Origin: SHVZ01 sp041906305
GTDB lineage: Bacteria > Pseudomonadota > Alphaproteobacteria > SHVZ01
Length of the DNA: 64,000 nt
Assembly (NCBI GenBank): GCA_041906305.1
Contig: JAYRJL010000001.1
Span: forward strand, 1 to 64,000
Direction: 5' to 3'
Shown here: piece after piece, positions 57,186-64,000 of the stretch
How positions within the stretch are numbered: position 1 is the stretch's first letter
Layout of the letters: each line of letters opens with the position of its first letter
Notes under the pieces: generated by a model
What the model was told of the DNA's origin: nothing
Databases searched by the model: none
What the model saw: only the letters and a program-made list of their open reading frames with translations
Made by a program: the position numbers and the translations under genes

Positions 57186-57402
57186 TTGCGGTCGCTCGCT
57201 TGATGCGGTCGCTACGCTAACGCTGTCGTGCGCTAAAGCGCACTTGCGCGTTCGCTAGGCGTCCGCGCTCGCGGATCTCCGAAATAGAAGAGCCCTCCCT
57301 GGCTGACCAGGGAGGGCTTCCTTATCGCGAGCGCGGAACGCGGCAGCTTTTCGGTCGTCCGAAAAGCGGGAGCGTTACGCCGTCAAGCGAGCGTCCGTGG
57401 CC
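57186..57402. repeat. Family B palindromic repeat, copy B7 (two halves around a terminator)
   Basis: Left half 57186-57282 (GCTCGCTTGATGCGGTCGC, CGCTAGGCGTCCGCGCTCGC) and right half 57326-57398 (GCGCGGAACGCGGCAGCTTT, TCGG, then CGAAAAGCGGGAGCGTTACG) are separated by the terminator at 57291-57318. Confidence 0.78.
57291..57325. terminator. Two-way rho-independent terminator
   Basis: Perfect 12-bp stem AGCCCTCCCTGG, CTGA loop, CCAGGGAGGGCT. On the plus strand the tail is TCCTTAT; on the minus strand CTTCTATTT. It serves terC (plus) and the ABC-binding protein gene (minus), which converge here. Confidence 0.88.
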
Positions 57403-58980
57403 TTAATTCTTCGTCACGTTCCAAAACACCGGCAAGTGGGTCGACACCATGCCAGTGACGTTCTTCCTCCACGCCTCCGGCGACGCCGCCTGCCCCAGGT
57501 TCACGATGGGCTGCTGCACCATCAAGGCGCGGTGGTAGACCTCCATCGCGGCCTTGCGCGCGGGCTCATCCGGCGCGTTCAGGAACGCGACGCGGAGCTT
57601 CTCCGTCGCCTCGTCGCAGGGCCAGCCGAACCAGTTCTTGCCGTCGCAATGCATCGGCGTGCCGAGGTTGGTCAGCGGGTGATGCGCGGTCATGCCGGTG
57701 CCGTTGGTGGTGAAGAAGTTCCAGCCGCCCTGGTCGATCGGGTCCTTCTTCTGGATGCGGCCGATGAAGGTCGACCAGTCCACCATCTGCTCTTCCACGT
57801 TGAGCCCGATCTCGCGCATCTTCGGGATCGCGACCGTGGTCAGGGCGCCGATGACCGGGATCTCCTTGGTGTTGATCACCACGATCTTCTCGCCCTTGTA
57901 TCCCGACTCCGCCAGCAGCTGCTTCGCCTTGGCGATGTCGGGCTTGTAGACCTCCGATCCCGCTTCCGAGCCGTAGGCCGCGCCGCAGACGAAGTAGGAG
58001 CCGCAGGTCCGCCACCAGCGCTCGTCGCCATAGGCCGCCTGCATGAAGTCCTTCTGGTCGGCGAAGGCATAGGCCAGCGCCTGGCGCGCCTTCACGTTGT
58101 TGAACGGCGGCAGCAGCGCATTCACGCGGCCGAAGTTCACGAAGCCCAGCGGGTGCAGGATCTGCAGCGTGATCTCGGGATTCTGGGAGAGGATCTTCAC
58201 GAAGTCGGCGGGCGGGTTGTTCCAGTAGTCGACCTCGCCGCGGCCGAGCGCCGCCGCCGCCGTGTTGCTGTCCGGGATGATCGTCCACTCGACCTTGTCG
58301 AGGCGCACGTTCTTGCCGCCGGCGAAGAAGCTCGCGGGCTCCGCGCGCGGCACGTAGTCCTTGTTCTTCTCGTAGAGGACCTTGGCGCCGGGCTTCCATT
58401 CGGAGGCCACGAACTTGTAGGGGCCGGAGCCGACCGAGCTCGTGATCGAGGTGTTGGGATCGGTCTCCGCCACCTTCTGCGGCATGAACACCGGGCCTGC
58501 GAGGCCGAGCGAGTAGAGGGTGAGCGCGTAGGGCTCCTTGAGCTTGATCACGAAGGTGTTCGGGTTCGGCGCCTCGAGCGCGGCGATCGACGGCGAGAGC
58601 TTCTGCCCGACCGGGGCGCGGGCCATCCAGCGCTTCAGCGACGGCACGAGATCAGCCGAGGTCACCGGCGTGCCGTCATGCCATTTGAGGCCGGGCCGCA
58701 GCGTGAAGGTGTAGGTCAGCTTGTCGGGCGAGACCTCGACGCCCTGCGCCATCTGCGGCTGCGGCACCAGGTTGGCGTCGAGCGCCATCAGGCTGTCGTA
58801 GATCATCAGCCCGTGGATGTAGGTGATCGCCGCGGTGACGTTGACCGGGTCGAGCACCTTGAGGTCGGCGTGCGGCACGACCTTCAGCACCTTCTCCTGG
58901 GCGAAGGCGGGCGAGAACGAGAGCGCGGCCGCGGCGATCGCGGCGGCGCCGAATACCAGACGTGAAGACGAGATCATCAA
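57403..58980 (-). CDS. ABC transporter substrate-binding protein, family 5 (DppA-like)
   Basis: 525 aa. Signal peptide with AAAIAAAALSFSPAFAQ. SBP_bac_5 framework: LTYTFTLRPGLKWHDGTPVT, SADLVPSLKRWMARAPVG, GSGPYKFVASEWKPGAKVLY and VNFGRVNALLPPFNNVKARQ. Delivers peptides or other small molecules to an ABC permease; no permease or ATPase genes are adjacent, so it is an orphan here. Start ATG 58980 or 58977. Ends at the terminator region. Confidence 0.92.
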   Translation of the reverse strand: MMISSSRLVFGAAAIAAAALSFSPAFAQEKVLKVVPHADLKVLDPVNVTAAITYIHGLMIYDSLMALDANLVPQPQMAQGVEVSPDKLTYTFTLRPGLKWHDGTPVTSADLVPSLKRWMARAPVGQKLSPSIAALEAPNPNTFVIKLKEPYALTLYSLGLAGPVFMPQKVAETDPNTSITSSVGSGPYKFVASEWKPGAKVLYEKNKDYVPRAEPASFFAGGKNVRLDKVEWTIIPDSNTAAAALGRGEVDYWNNPPADFVKILSQNPEITLQILHPLGFVNFGRVNALLPPFNNVKARQALAYAFADQKDFMQAAYGDERWWRTCGSYFVCGAAYGSEAGSEVYKPDIAKAKQLLAESGYKGEKIVVINTKEIPVIGALTTVAIPKMREIGLNVEEQMVDWSTFIGRIQKKDPIDQGGWNFFTTNGTGMTAHHPLTNLGTPMHCDGKNWFGWPCDEATEKLRVAFLNAPDEPARKAAMEVYHRALMVQQPIVNLGQAASPEAWRKNVTGMVSTHLPVFWNVTKN

Positions 58981-59101
58981 TCGTCCCTCCTGTGTTTTAC
59001 AGCATCATCGTCGAGTTTTATTGTATTCGTCGAGGTTGATCCTTGACGTCGACTTGAAACGAAAAGTATCGTCTCTCCGCTTTATTGAAACGGAGAGCGG
59101 C

Positions 59102-60043
59102 GTGAATCCCTATCCCGACACCGAGCCCTATGCGACCGGCTTCCTCGACGTGGATCCGCCGCACCGGCTGTACTGGGAGCGCGTCGGAAAGAAGGGCGGC
59201 GTTCCGGCCGTCCATCTGCATGGCGGACCGGGCCGGGGCTGCACGCCGGCGAACCGCCGCACCTTCGATCCCGCCTACTACGACCTCGTGCTGTTCGATC
59301 AGCGCGGCGGCGGGCGCTCGCTGCCGTTCGGCGAGCTCGAGGGCAACGACACGCAGTCGCTGATCGCCGACATCGAGGCGCTGCGAAAGCGCCTGGGATT
59401 CGAGCGCTGGGTGGTGAGCGGCGGCTCCTGGGGCGCGCTGCTCGGCCTCGCCTATACCGAAGCGCATCCCGACAGCGTCGCCGGCCTGATCCTGCGCGGC
59501 GTCACCACCGGCGCGGACGCGGCGATCCGCTGGTGGTCGCACGAGGTCGGCAACCTGTTCCCCGATCTCTGGACGCCGTTCTTCACCTTCATCCCGGAGG
59601 CCGAGCGCGGCGACATGGCCGCGGCCTATCGCAAGCGCATCACCGATCCCGACCCGAAGATCTGGCAGCCGGCGGCGGAGGCGTTCTGGGAGTACTCGAC
59701 GCGCATCTCCAGCTTCAAGACGCCGGCGAAGGCGCCCGACGCCACGCCCGAGCAGAAGCGCCAGGGCACGCTGACCTTCTTCCACTACGTCGCCAACAAG
59801 TTCTTCGTGAAGCCCGGCCAGCTGCTCGACGGCATCGCCAGGATCCGCGACGTCCCCTGCATCATCGTGCAGGGCCGCTACGACGTGGTGACACGGCCGA
59901 TGAACGCCTGGGAGGTCAAGCAGCGCTGGCCCGAGGCCGACCTCCGCTTCATCCACGCCGCGGGCCACGACGCCAGCGAGCCCGAGCTGATGGCGGCTCT
60001 GACTCAGGCCTGCGAGGACATGAAGACGAGAAGGCGGGGCTAG
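59102..60043 (+). CDS. pip: Proline iminopeptidase
   Basis: 313 aa from GTG 59102, GGAG 10 nt upstream. Alpha/beta hydrolase (S33) that releases N-terminal Pro from peptides. HGGPGRGCTP oxyanion loop, catalytic Ser in VVSGGSWGALLGLAYTEAHP, Asp in VQGRYDVVTRPMNAW and His in HAAGHDASEPELM. FDQRGGGRSLP is the usual pip segment. Divergent from the peptide-binding protein gene. Confidence 0.93.
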   Translation: MNPYPDTEPYATGFLDVDPPHRLYWERVGKKGGVPAVHLHGGPGRGCTPANRRTFDPAYYDLVLFDQRGGGRSLPFGELEGNDTQSLIADIEALRKRLGFERWVVSGGSWGALLGLAYTEAHPDSVAGLILRGVTTGADAAIRWWSHEVGNLFPDLWTPFFTFIPEAERGDMAAAYRKRITDPDPKIWQPAAEAFWEYSTRISSFKTPAKAPDATPEQKRQGTLTFFHYVANKFFVKPGQLLDGIARIRDVPCIIVQGRYDVVTRPMNAWEVKQRWPEADLRFIHAAGHDASEPELMAALTQACEDMKTRRRG

Positions 60044-60057
60044 GCGGCGTTCTTCAT

Positions 60058-60168
60058 CACCCCCCTTCCCAACCTTCCCCCGCAAGGGGGGAAGGGGCAC
60101 GAGGATGAGCGGCGTGTCGCACTTGGATCCCCTCCCCCCTTGCGGGGGAGGGATAGGGAGGGGGGAGG
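60058..60168. repeat. Family A hairpin repeat, locus A16 (reverse + forward pair)
   Basis: Reverse unit 60058-60100 and forward unit 60127-60168, diverged (CAAGG loop, TAGGGAGGGGGG tail). Between the convergent ends of pip and the dehydratase gene. Confidence 0.78.
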
Positions 60169-60186
60169 CCGTGAGGCTCCGCCCTG

Positions 60187-61182
60187 TCACGCAAACTCCC
60201 CGCCGAGCATCGGCGTGTTCAGCGCCTCGATCATGATCTCGGGGATCGCATTGGCGCCGGAGACGACGAGCACCACGCGCTTGCCCCTGGTCTCGTCTCG
60301 TCTGTTGTACGCAGCGGCAAGAGGCGCGGCAGAGCCCAGCTCGATCAGCACATGGGCGCGCGCGAGATAGGTATGCACCGCCGACAGCATCTCGCGATCG
60401 GTGACCGTCACCGCGTCGTCGACATTGGCGATCAAGGTCGAGAGCGCCTGCGCCGCCGGGATTCGGCAGACGAGGCAGTCGGCGCGCGTGTCGATCGGCC
60501 GCTCGACCGCGCGCTTCGCATGGAAGCTCTCGACCATCGCCGGTGCGCCGGTGGCCTGCACCGCGACCACCTTGATCTTCGGCTGCACGTGCTTGACGCC
60601 GGTCGCGGTGCCGCTGGCGAGCGAGCCCGATCCCATCGGCACGTAGAGGACGTCGATGTCCTTGAGCTGTCGGCCGATCTCGAGGCCGACGGTGCCGGCG
60701 CCGGCGATCAGGTCGGCGTTCTCACCGTCGTCGACGAAGGTGCCGCCGTGCTTGGCCTGATAGGCATAGGCGCGTTCCTTGGCGGCATCGATGTCGTGGC
60801 CGCCGACATGGACCTTGCCGCCGAGCAGCTCGATCATCCGGACCTTCACCGGGTTCGGATCGTCGGGCACGAAGATGTCGGCGCCGATGCCGAGGCGCTT
60901 GGCCGCGAGCGTGACGCCCTGGCCGTGATTGCCGGTAGAGGACGTCAGCGCGCTATCCTTGGCGCCCGCCAGAAGGAGGGCGTTGAGCGCGCCGCGCAGC
61001 TTGAAGCTGGCGATCTCGGAGGCGGTCTCGAGCTTGAGCCAGACCTCGGCGCCGAGAAGGTCCGAAAGCGCGGCGGAGAAGATCAGAGGGGTCGGCGACA
61101 TGTGCGGGGCCAGCCGCTTGGCGGCCGCCTCCACGTCTGCGCCCGTGACCGTCCTGACCCTGCCTGGAGCATCCCCTGTCAT
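60187..61182 (-). CDS. PLP-dependent threonine/serine dehydratase family protein
   Basis: 331 aa fold-type II PLP enzyme. Lysine that binds PLP is in SEIASFKLRGALNALL (SxKxRGA), the glycine loop is STGNHGQGVTLAAKRLG, and the phosphate loop is PMGSGSLASGTATG. Similar to threonine ammonia-lyase and the hydroxyectoine-use dehydratase EutB; no ACT domain. Deaminates a hydroxy-amino acid. Divergent from an AsnC-type regulator 84 bp away, which probably controls it. Confidence 0.88.
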   Translation of the reverse strand: MTGDAPGRVRTVTGADVEAAAKRLAPHMSPTPLIFSAALSDLLGAEVWLKLETASEIASFKLRGALNALLLAGAKDSALTSSTGNHGQGVTLAAKRLGIGADIFVPDDPNPVKVRMIELLGGKVHVGGHDIDAAKERAYAYQAKHGGTFVDDGENADLIAGAGTVGLEIGRQLKDIDVLYVPMGSGSLASGTATGVKHVQPKIKVVAVQATGAPAMVESFHAKRAVERPIDTRADCLVCRIPAAQALSTLIANVDDAVTVTDREMLSAVHTYLARAHVLIELGSAAPLAAAYNRRDETRGKRVVLVVSGANAIPEIMIEALNTPMLGGEFA

Positions 61183-61266
61183 GCGAGGATGCTAGAAGGG
61201 GGTGGGGTTCGACGGATTTCTCATTCGCGTGGATTTCGTTCTGGAAATTCCGGAAACTGCCTCGCC

Positions 61267-61755
61267 ATGAAATCCATGATCGATCTGGACGCCACCGACC
61301 GCAGGATTCTGGAGCAGCTTCAGAAGAACAACCTGCAGACCAACCAGGACCTGGCCGAGGCGGTGGGGATCTCGCCGCCGGCCTGCCTCCGCCGCGTCCG
61401 GCGGCTGCGCGACGGCGGGGTGATCCTGGGCGACGTGTCGGTCCTCAACCCGGCCTATGCCGGGCGGTACATGACCGCCCTGGTCGAGGTGACGATGGAG
61501 CGCGACCGGATCGACATGATCGACAACTTCAAGCGCGCCGCCCTCGCCGAGCCCGTGGTCCGCCAATGCTACTTCGTCACCGGCGACCCGGATTTCGCGC
61601 TCGTGGTCCAGGTGCCCGATGTCGCCGCCTACGAGAACTTCACCCGCCGCTTCCTCTACTCGAACCCCGACGTCGCCAAGTTCCGGACCATGGTCGTCCT
61701 CGACCCGGTGAAATTCGAGTTCCGCTACGACCTGCCGGAGGAGACGGTGGAGTAG
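61267..61755 (+). CDS. Lrp/AsnC family transcriptional regulator
   Basis: 162 aa. N-terminal helix-turn-helix IDLDATDRRILEQLQKNNLQ, TNQDLAEAVGISPPACLRRV and a C-terminal RAM ligand domain (QCYFVTGDPDFALVVQV). ATG 61267 or 61276. The spacer to the dehydratase gene has the palindrome GGAAATTCC (61243-61251), a possible Lrp-type half-operator. The pair fits substrate-induced control of amino-acid degradation (AsnC/EutB model). Inference. Confidence 0.9.
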   Translation: MKSMIDLDATDRRILEQLQKNNLQTNQDLAEAVGISPPACLRRVRRLRDGGVILGDVSVLNPAYAGRYMTALVEVTMERDRIDMIDNFKRAALAEPVVRQCYFVTGDPDFALVVQVPDVAAYENFTRRFLYSNPDVAKFRTMVVLDPVKFEFRYDLPEETVE

Positions 61756-61774
61756 GCGGAGCGGGAACACCCTT

Positions 61775-61921
61775 TGGAACCCTCCCTCGCGTCGTACGCG
61801 GGGGAGGGCAGGGTGGGGGCCGGTCTCGGTGAATCAACTTGCGAGTTGGTGCGTGTGGCGGAGATCGGCGCCCGCCCCCACCCTAACCCTCCCCCGTCTG
61901 CTCCGCAGCCGAGGGAGGGGA
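61775..61921. repeat. Family A hairpin repeat, locus A17 (forward + reverse pair)
   Basis: Forward unit 61775-61820 and reverse unit 61874-61921 (loop with TCTGCTCCGCAGC). In the spacer before the DGPF gene; its end lies 36 bp before the ECF promoter. Confidence 0.85.
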
Positions 61922-61956
61922 CATGATTGCGGCTCGCGAATATTCTTTCGGCCACC

Positions 61957-61983
61957 TGTCGAAACCGCCTCGGCTCGCGCGTC
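61957..61983 (+). promoter_or_regulatory. Putative ECF42-type promoter
   Basis: TGTCGA (61957-61962), 17-bp spacer, CGTC (61980-61983). This matches the TGTCGA / CG[A/T]C elements reported for ECF42 sigma factors. It lies 49 bases before the DGPF gene that precedes an ECF gene, so autoregulation is expected. Confidence 0.6.
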
Positions 61984-62031
61984 ACTGTGTCGGCGGCGCA
62001 ATCGCCCGCCTCACAGCTCAAGGGAACCGAC

Positions 62032-62379
62032 ATGAAGTACATGCTCCTAATCCACACGCGCGAATCCGACTACGCCGAGATGAGCAAGGCCGAGGGTGAG
62101 CAGCGCACGGGCGCCTACATGGCCTATGCCCAGGCGATGCAGAAGGCCGGCATCCTCCGCGGCGGCGAGCGGCTGAAGCCGGTCTCGACCGCCTCCACCG
62201 TCCGCGTCTCGAACGGCAAGACGCAGGTGCTCGACGGTCCCTATGCCGAGACCAAGGAGCAGCTCGGCGGCTACTTCATGATCGAGGTGCCCGACCTCGA
62301 CCAGGCGCTCTCCTGGGCGGCGAAGTGCCCCGGTGCCGCGCATGGCGCGATCGAGGTGCGGCCGATCTGGGAAATGTGA
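62032..62379 (+). CDS. YciI/DGPF family protein
   Basis: 115 aa. DGPF signature in VLDGPYAETKEQLGGYFMIE, with MKYMLLIHTRESDYAEMSKA at the start and the His/Asp pair typical of YCII proteins. Function unknown; in ECF42 clusters one or more DGPF proteins are the main targets of the sigma factor. The stop TGA overlaps the ATG of the ECF gene (TGATG). Confidence 0.92.
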   Translation: MKYMLLIHTRESDYAEMSKAEGEQRTGAYMAYAQAMQKAGILRGGERLKPVSTASTVRVSNGKTQVLDGPYAETKEQLGGYFMIEVPDLDQALSWAAKCPGAAHGAIEVRPIWEM

Positions 62380-63620
62380 TGAGGCGCGGCGACGAGACGG
62401 CAGAGGCGGCCGCGGAAGCGGTCGCGCGTCGCAGCTACGGCAAGCTCGTCGCCTTCCTCGCCGCCCGCTCGCGCGACGTCGCCGCGTCCGAGGACGCGCT
62501 CGCCGAGGCCTTTGCGTCCGCGCTCGCGTCATGGCCGGAGACCGGTGTTCCCGACAATCCCGAAGCCTGGCTGCTGCAGGCGGCGCGGCGAAGGCTGATC
62601 GACGCGACACGGCGGCGGAAGACGGCGGAGGAAGCCGAGCCTCATGTGCGGCTGATCGCCGAGGAGATGGAGGCGAACGCGATGGAAACGCGGTTCCCCG
62701 ACGAGCGCCTGGGCCTGATGTTCGCCTGCGCCCATCCCGCGATCGATCCGGCGGTGCGGGCGCCGCTGATCCTGCAGACGATCTTAGGCTTCGATGCGGC
62801 GGCGATCGGCTCGGCGTTCCTGGTCTCGCCGGCGGCGATGGGCCAGCGCCTCGTCCGCGCGAAGACGCGGATCAAGGATGCCGGCATTCCGTTCCGCGTG
62901 CCCGACGCGGCCGACCTGCCGGCGCGTCTCGAGGCGGTGCTGGATGCGATCTATGCCGCCTTCGCCGAAGGCTGGAACGATCCCGCCGGCACCGAGGTGC
63001 GTCGCCGCGACCTCGCGGAGGAAGCGATCTGGCTCGGCCGGCTCGTCGCGTCGCTCTTGCCCGACGAGCCGGAGGCGCTGGGCCTGCTCGCGCTCATGCT
63101 GCATGCGGAAGCGCGCCGTGCCGCGCGGCGCACCGCGCAAGGCGGCTACGTGCCGCTGGGCGAGCAGGACGTCCTGCTCTGGGACCACGTGATGATCGAC
63201 GAGGCCGAGAGGCTGCTGCACCAGGCGAGCCGGCTCAGGATTCCCGGCCGCTACCAGCTCGAGGCCGCGGTGCAGTCCGCGCACAGCATCCGGCGGCGTG
63301 GCGGCGATGCCGACTGGCCGGCGATCGTCTCGCTCTACGACGCGCTGACGACGATGACGAGTTCGCCCGTGGTCGCGATCAACCGGGCGGTCGCGCTTGC
63401 CGAGGTCGAGGGCGCGGAGGCCGGCCTCTCCGCGCTCGATGCGCTCGCCGACGACCCGCGCCTTCGCGACTACCAGCCCTACTGGGCGGCGCGCGCCGGG
63501 CTTTTGTCGCGGGCGAAGAACATATCCGAGGCAGGCGAAGCCTATGAGCGCGCGATCGGCCTCGAAGCCGACCCGGCCGTCCGGCGTTTTCTGCAGGAAC
63601 GGCGCGAGGCGCTCCGCTAG
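62379..63620 (+). CDS. ECF sigma factor, ECF42-like with C-terminal extension
   Basis: 413 aa. Sigma2 at residues ~15-90 (SYGKLVAFLAARSRDVAASE, then ASWPETGVPDNPEAWLLQAA), sigma4 at ~110-170 (ILQTILGFDAAAIGSAFLVS, MGQRLVRAK), and a ~240-residue C-terminal domain with TPR-like helices (YEAYE-type repeats at the end: ISEAGEAYERAIGLEADP). This is the ECF42 group build. No anti-sigma gene is seen, as in that group. ATG 62379. Confidence 0.9.
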   Translation: MRRGDETAEAAAEAVARRSYGKLVAFLAARSRDVAASEDALAEAFASALASWPETGVPDNPEAWLLQAARRRLIDATRRRKTAEEAEPHVRLIAEEMEANAMETRFPDERLGLMFACAHPAIDPAVRAPLILQTILGFDAAAIGSAFLVSPAAMGQRLVRAKTRIKDAGIPFRVPDAADLPARLEAVLDAIYAAFAEGWNDPAGTEVRRRDLAEEAIWLGRLVASLLPDEPEALGLLALMLHAEARRAARRTAQGGYVPLGEQDVLLWDHVMIDEAERLLHQASRLRIPGRYQLEAAVQSAHSIRRRGGDADWPAIVSLYDALTTMTSSPVVAINRAVALAEVEGAEAGLSALDALADDPRLRDYQPYWAARAGLLSRAKNISEAGEAYERAIGLEADPAVRRFLQERREALR

Positions 63621-63654
63621 CGCAACGAGTCGGGCGCGGAGGCGTTCATTCCAG

Positions 63655-64000
63655 ATGATCCGTGTCATCCTCGTCGCCGCCCTGATGCTCGTCGTCGCCG
63701 ACATAGCCCTTGCCGCAGGCGATACCGCGCGGGCGGCGAGCGTGCTCGGCATCCTGACCCCGGCGCGTGCCGCGTCCGATCAGAACCAGCCTCAGGCCAG
63801 GATCCAGCAGCATCTCGACACCTATGAGAGCGAGATGCGGATCGCGCTCAAGATCTCCGACCCGAACAAGCGCAATACCGCGATCGGCGTCGCCCGCACC
63901 AACCTGGCGCTGCATGCCAACCGGCAATTGACGCCGGCCGCGGTGATGCGGATCGACAGCCTCCTCGGCCTGCCGGATTCACCGCCGCTGCTCGGAACGA
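63655..64000 (+). CDS. Secreted hypothetical protein (3' partial)
   Basis: Open frame from ATG 63655 to the window end (115 codons seen). Signal peptide MIRVILVAALMLVVADIALA. The mature part is helical, with IQQHLDTYESEMRIALKISD, an NTAIGVARTNLALHANRQLT segment and TPAAVMRIDSLLG. Not recognised; the true end lies outside the window. It may be co-transcribed with the ECF gene 34 bp upstream. Confidence 0.7.
   Translation, partial: MIRVILVAALMLVVADIALAAGDTARAASVLGILTPARAASDQNQPQARIQQHLDTYESEMRIALKISDPNKRNTAIGVARTNLALHANRQLTPAAVMRIDSLLGLPDSPPLLGT

Noticed and set aside
6623..61921. Family A repeats as a possible CRISPR array or insertion sequence
   Set aside because: Units are scattered singly or in inverted pairs, not regularly spaced with spacers, and no cas or transposase gene is present.

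Overview
The window is a high-GC chromosomal segment of an alphaproteobacterium. The evidence is a CcrM-type GANTC methyltransferase, a type II lumazine synthase (RibH2) behind an FMN riboswitch, a phasin with a CTGC-N3-GCAG operator, PmtA-like methyltransferases, and very dense ATGA-type overlaps between genes. I cannot place it below class level with confidence. No rRNA, tRNA, integrase, insertion sequence or CRISPR array was seen.

Layout. 0-8.9 kb: uracil-DNA glycosylase (5' end cut by the window), a lytic transglycosylase, moaB, a radical SAM protein, DUF1428, two unknown genes, rnhB and ccrM. ccrM is preceded by a cluster of eleven GANTC sites. 8.9-22.8 kb: a TetR-like regulator with a phasin, CsaA, a VOC protein, a sorbosone dehydrogenase-like lipoprotein, an AtzG/AtzE-like amidase pair, a TauD dioxygenase, an EamA transporter with a GST, the FMN riboswitch with ribH2, three PAS-like proteins, a HAD phosphatase and aspS. 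23-26.5 kb: the four dTDP-L-rhamnose genes rfbC-rfbB-rfbD-rfbA, all on the minus strand. 26.6-31.7 kb: a VapBC/FitAB-type module, a SnoaL-TetR-cytochrome c operon with its own promoter and operator, NIPSNAP and ABM proteins, a YqjI-like PadR regulator and a GNAT. 31.9-40.6 kb: a surface polysaccharide region with asparagine synthase, two GT4 and one GT2 glycosyltransferases, a Wzx-like flippase and a methyltransferase. The rhamnose operon probably supplies its sugar donor. 40.7-47.5 kb: twin PmtA-like methyltransferases, a DegP-type protease followed by a response regulator and histidine kinase, a DUF559 endonuclease, and two envelope or stress proteins. 47.6-47.8 kb: a candidate structured RNA with a strong terminator. 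47.9-64 kb: a carbamoylase-like nitrilase, hemolysin III, small unknown genes, a GST, an AT-rich two-gene island, a thiolase, an NAD(P)H oxidoreductase, GNAT, TerC, an orphan peptide-binding protein, proline iminopeptidase, a dehydratase divergent from an AsnC regulator, a DGPF/YciI protein with an ECF sigma factor, and a cut secreted protein.

Three things stand out. (1) The AT-rich island at about 51.8-53.3 kb holds two overlapping genes that look like the Kiwa antiphage pair (KwaA membrane protein, KwaB DUF4868-like). (2) About 30 units of a GC-rich hairpin repeat (family A here) sit at 17 intergenic loci, mostly as inverted pairs. One DUF559 endonuclease gene lies between two such pairs, and its C-terminal codons run into one unit. 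(3) Six of the GANTC sites upstream of ccrM are spaced 9-11 bp apart, on one helical face. A second, longer palindromic repeat (family B) occurs at seven intergenic loci.
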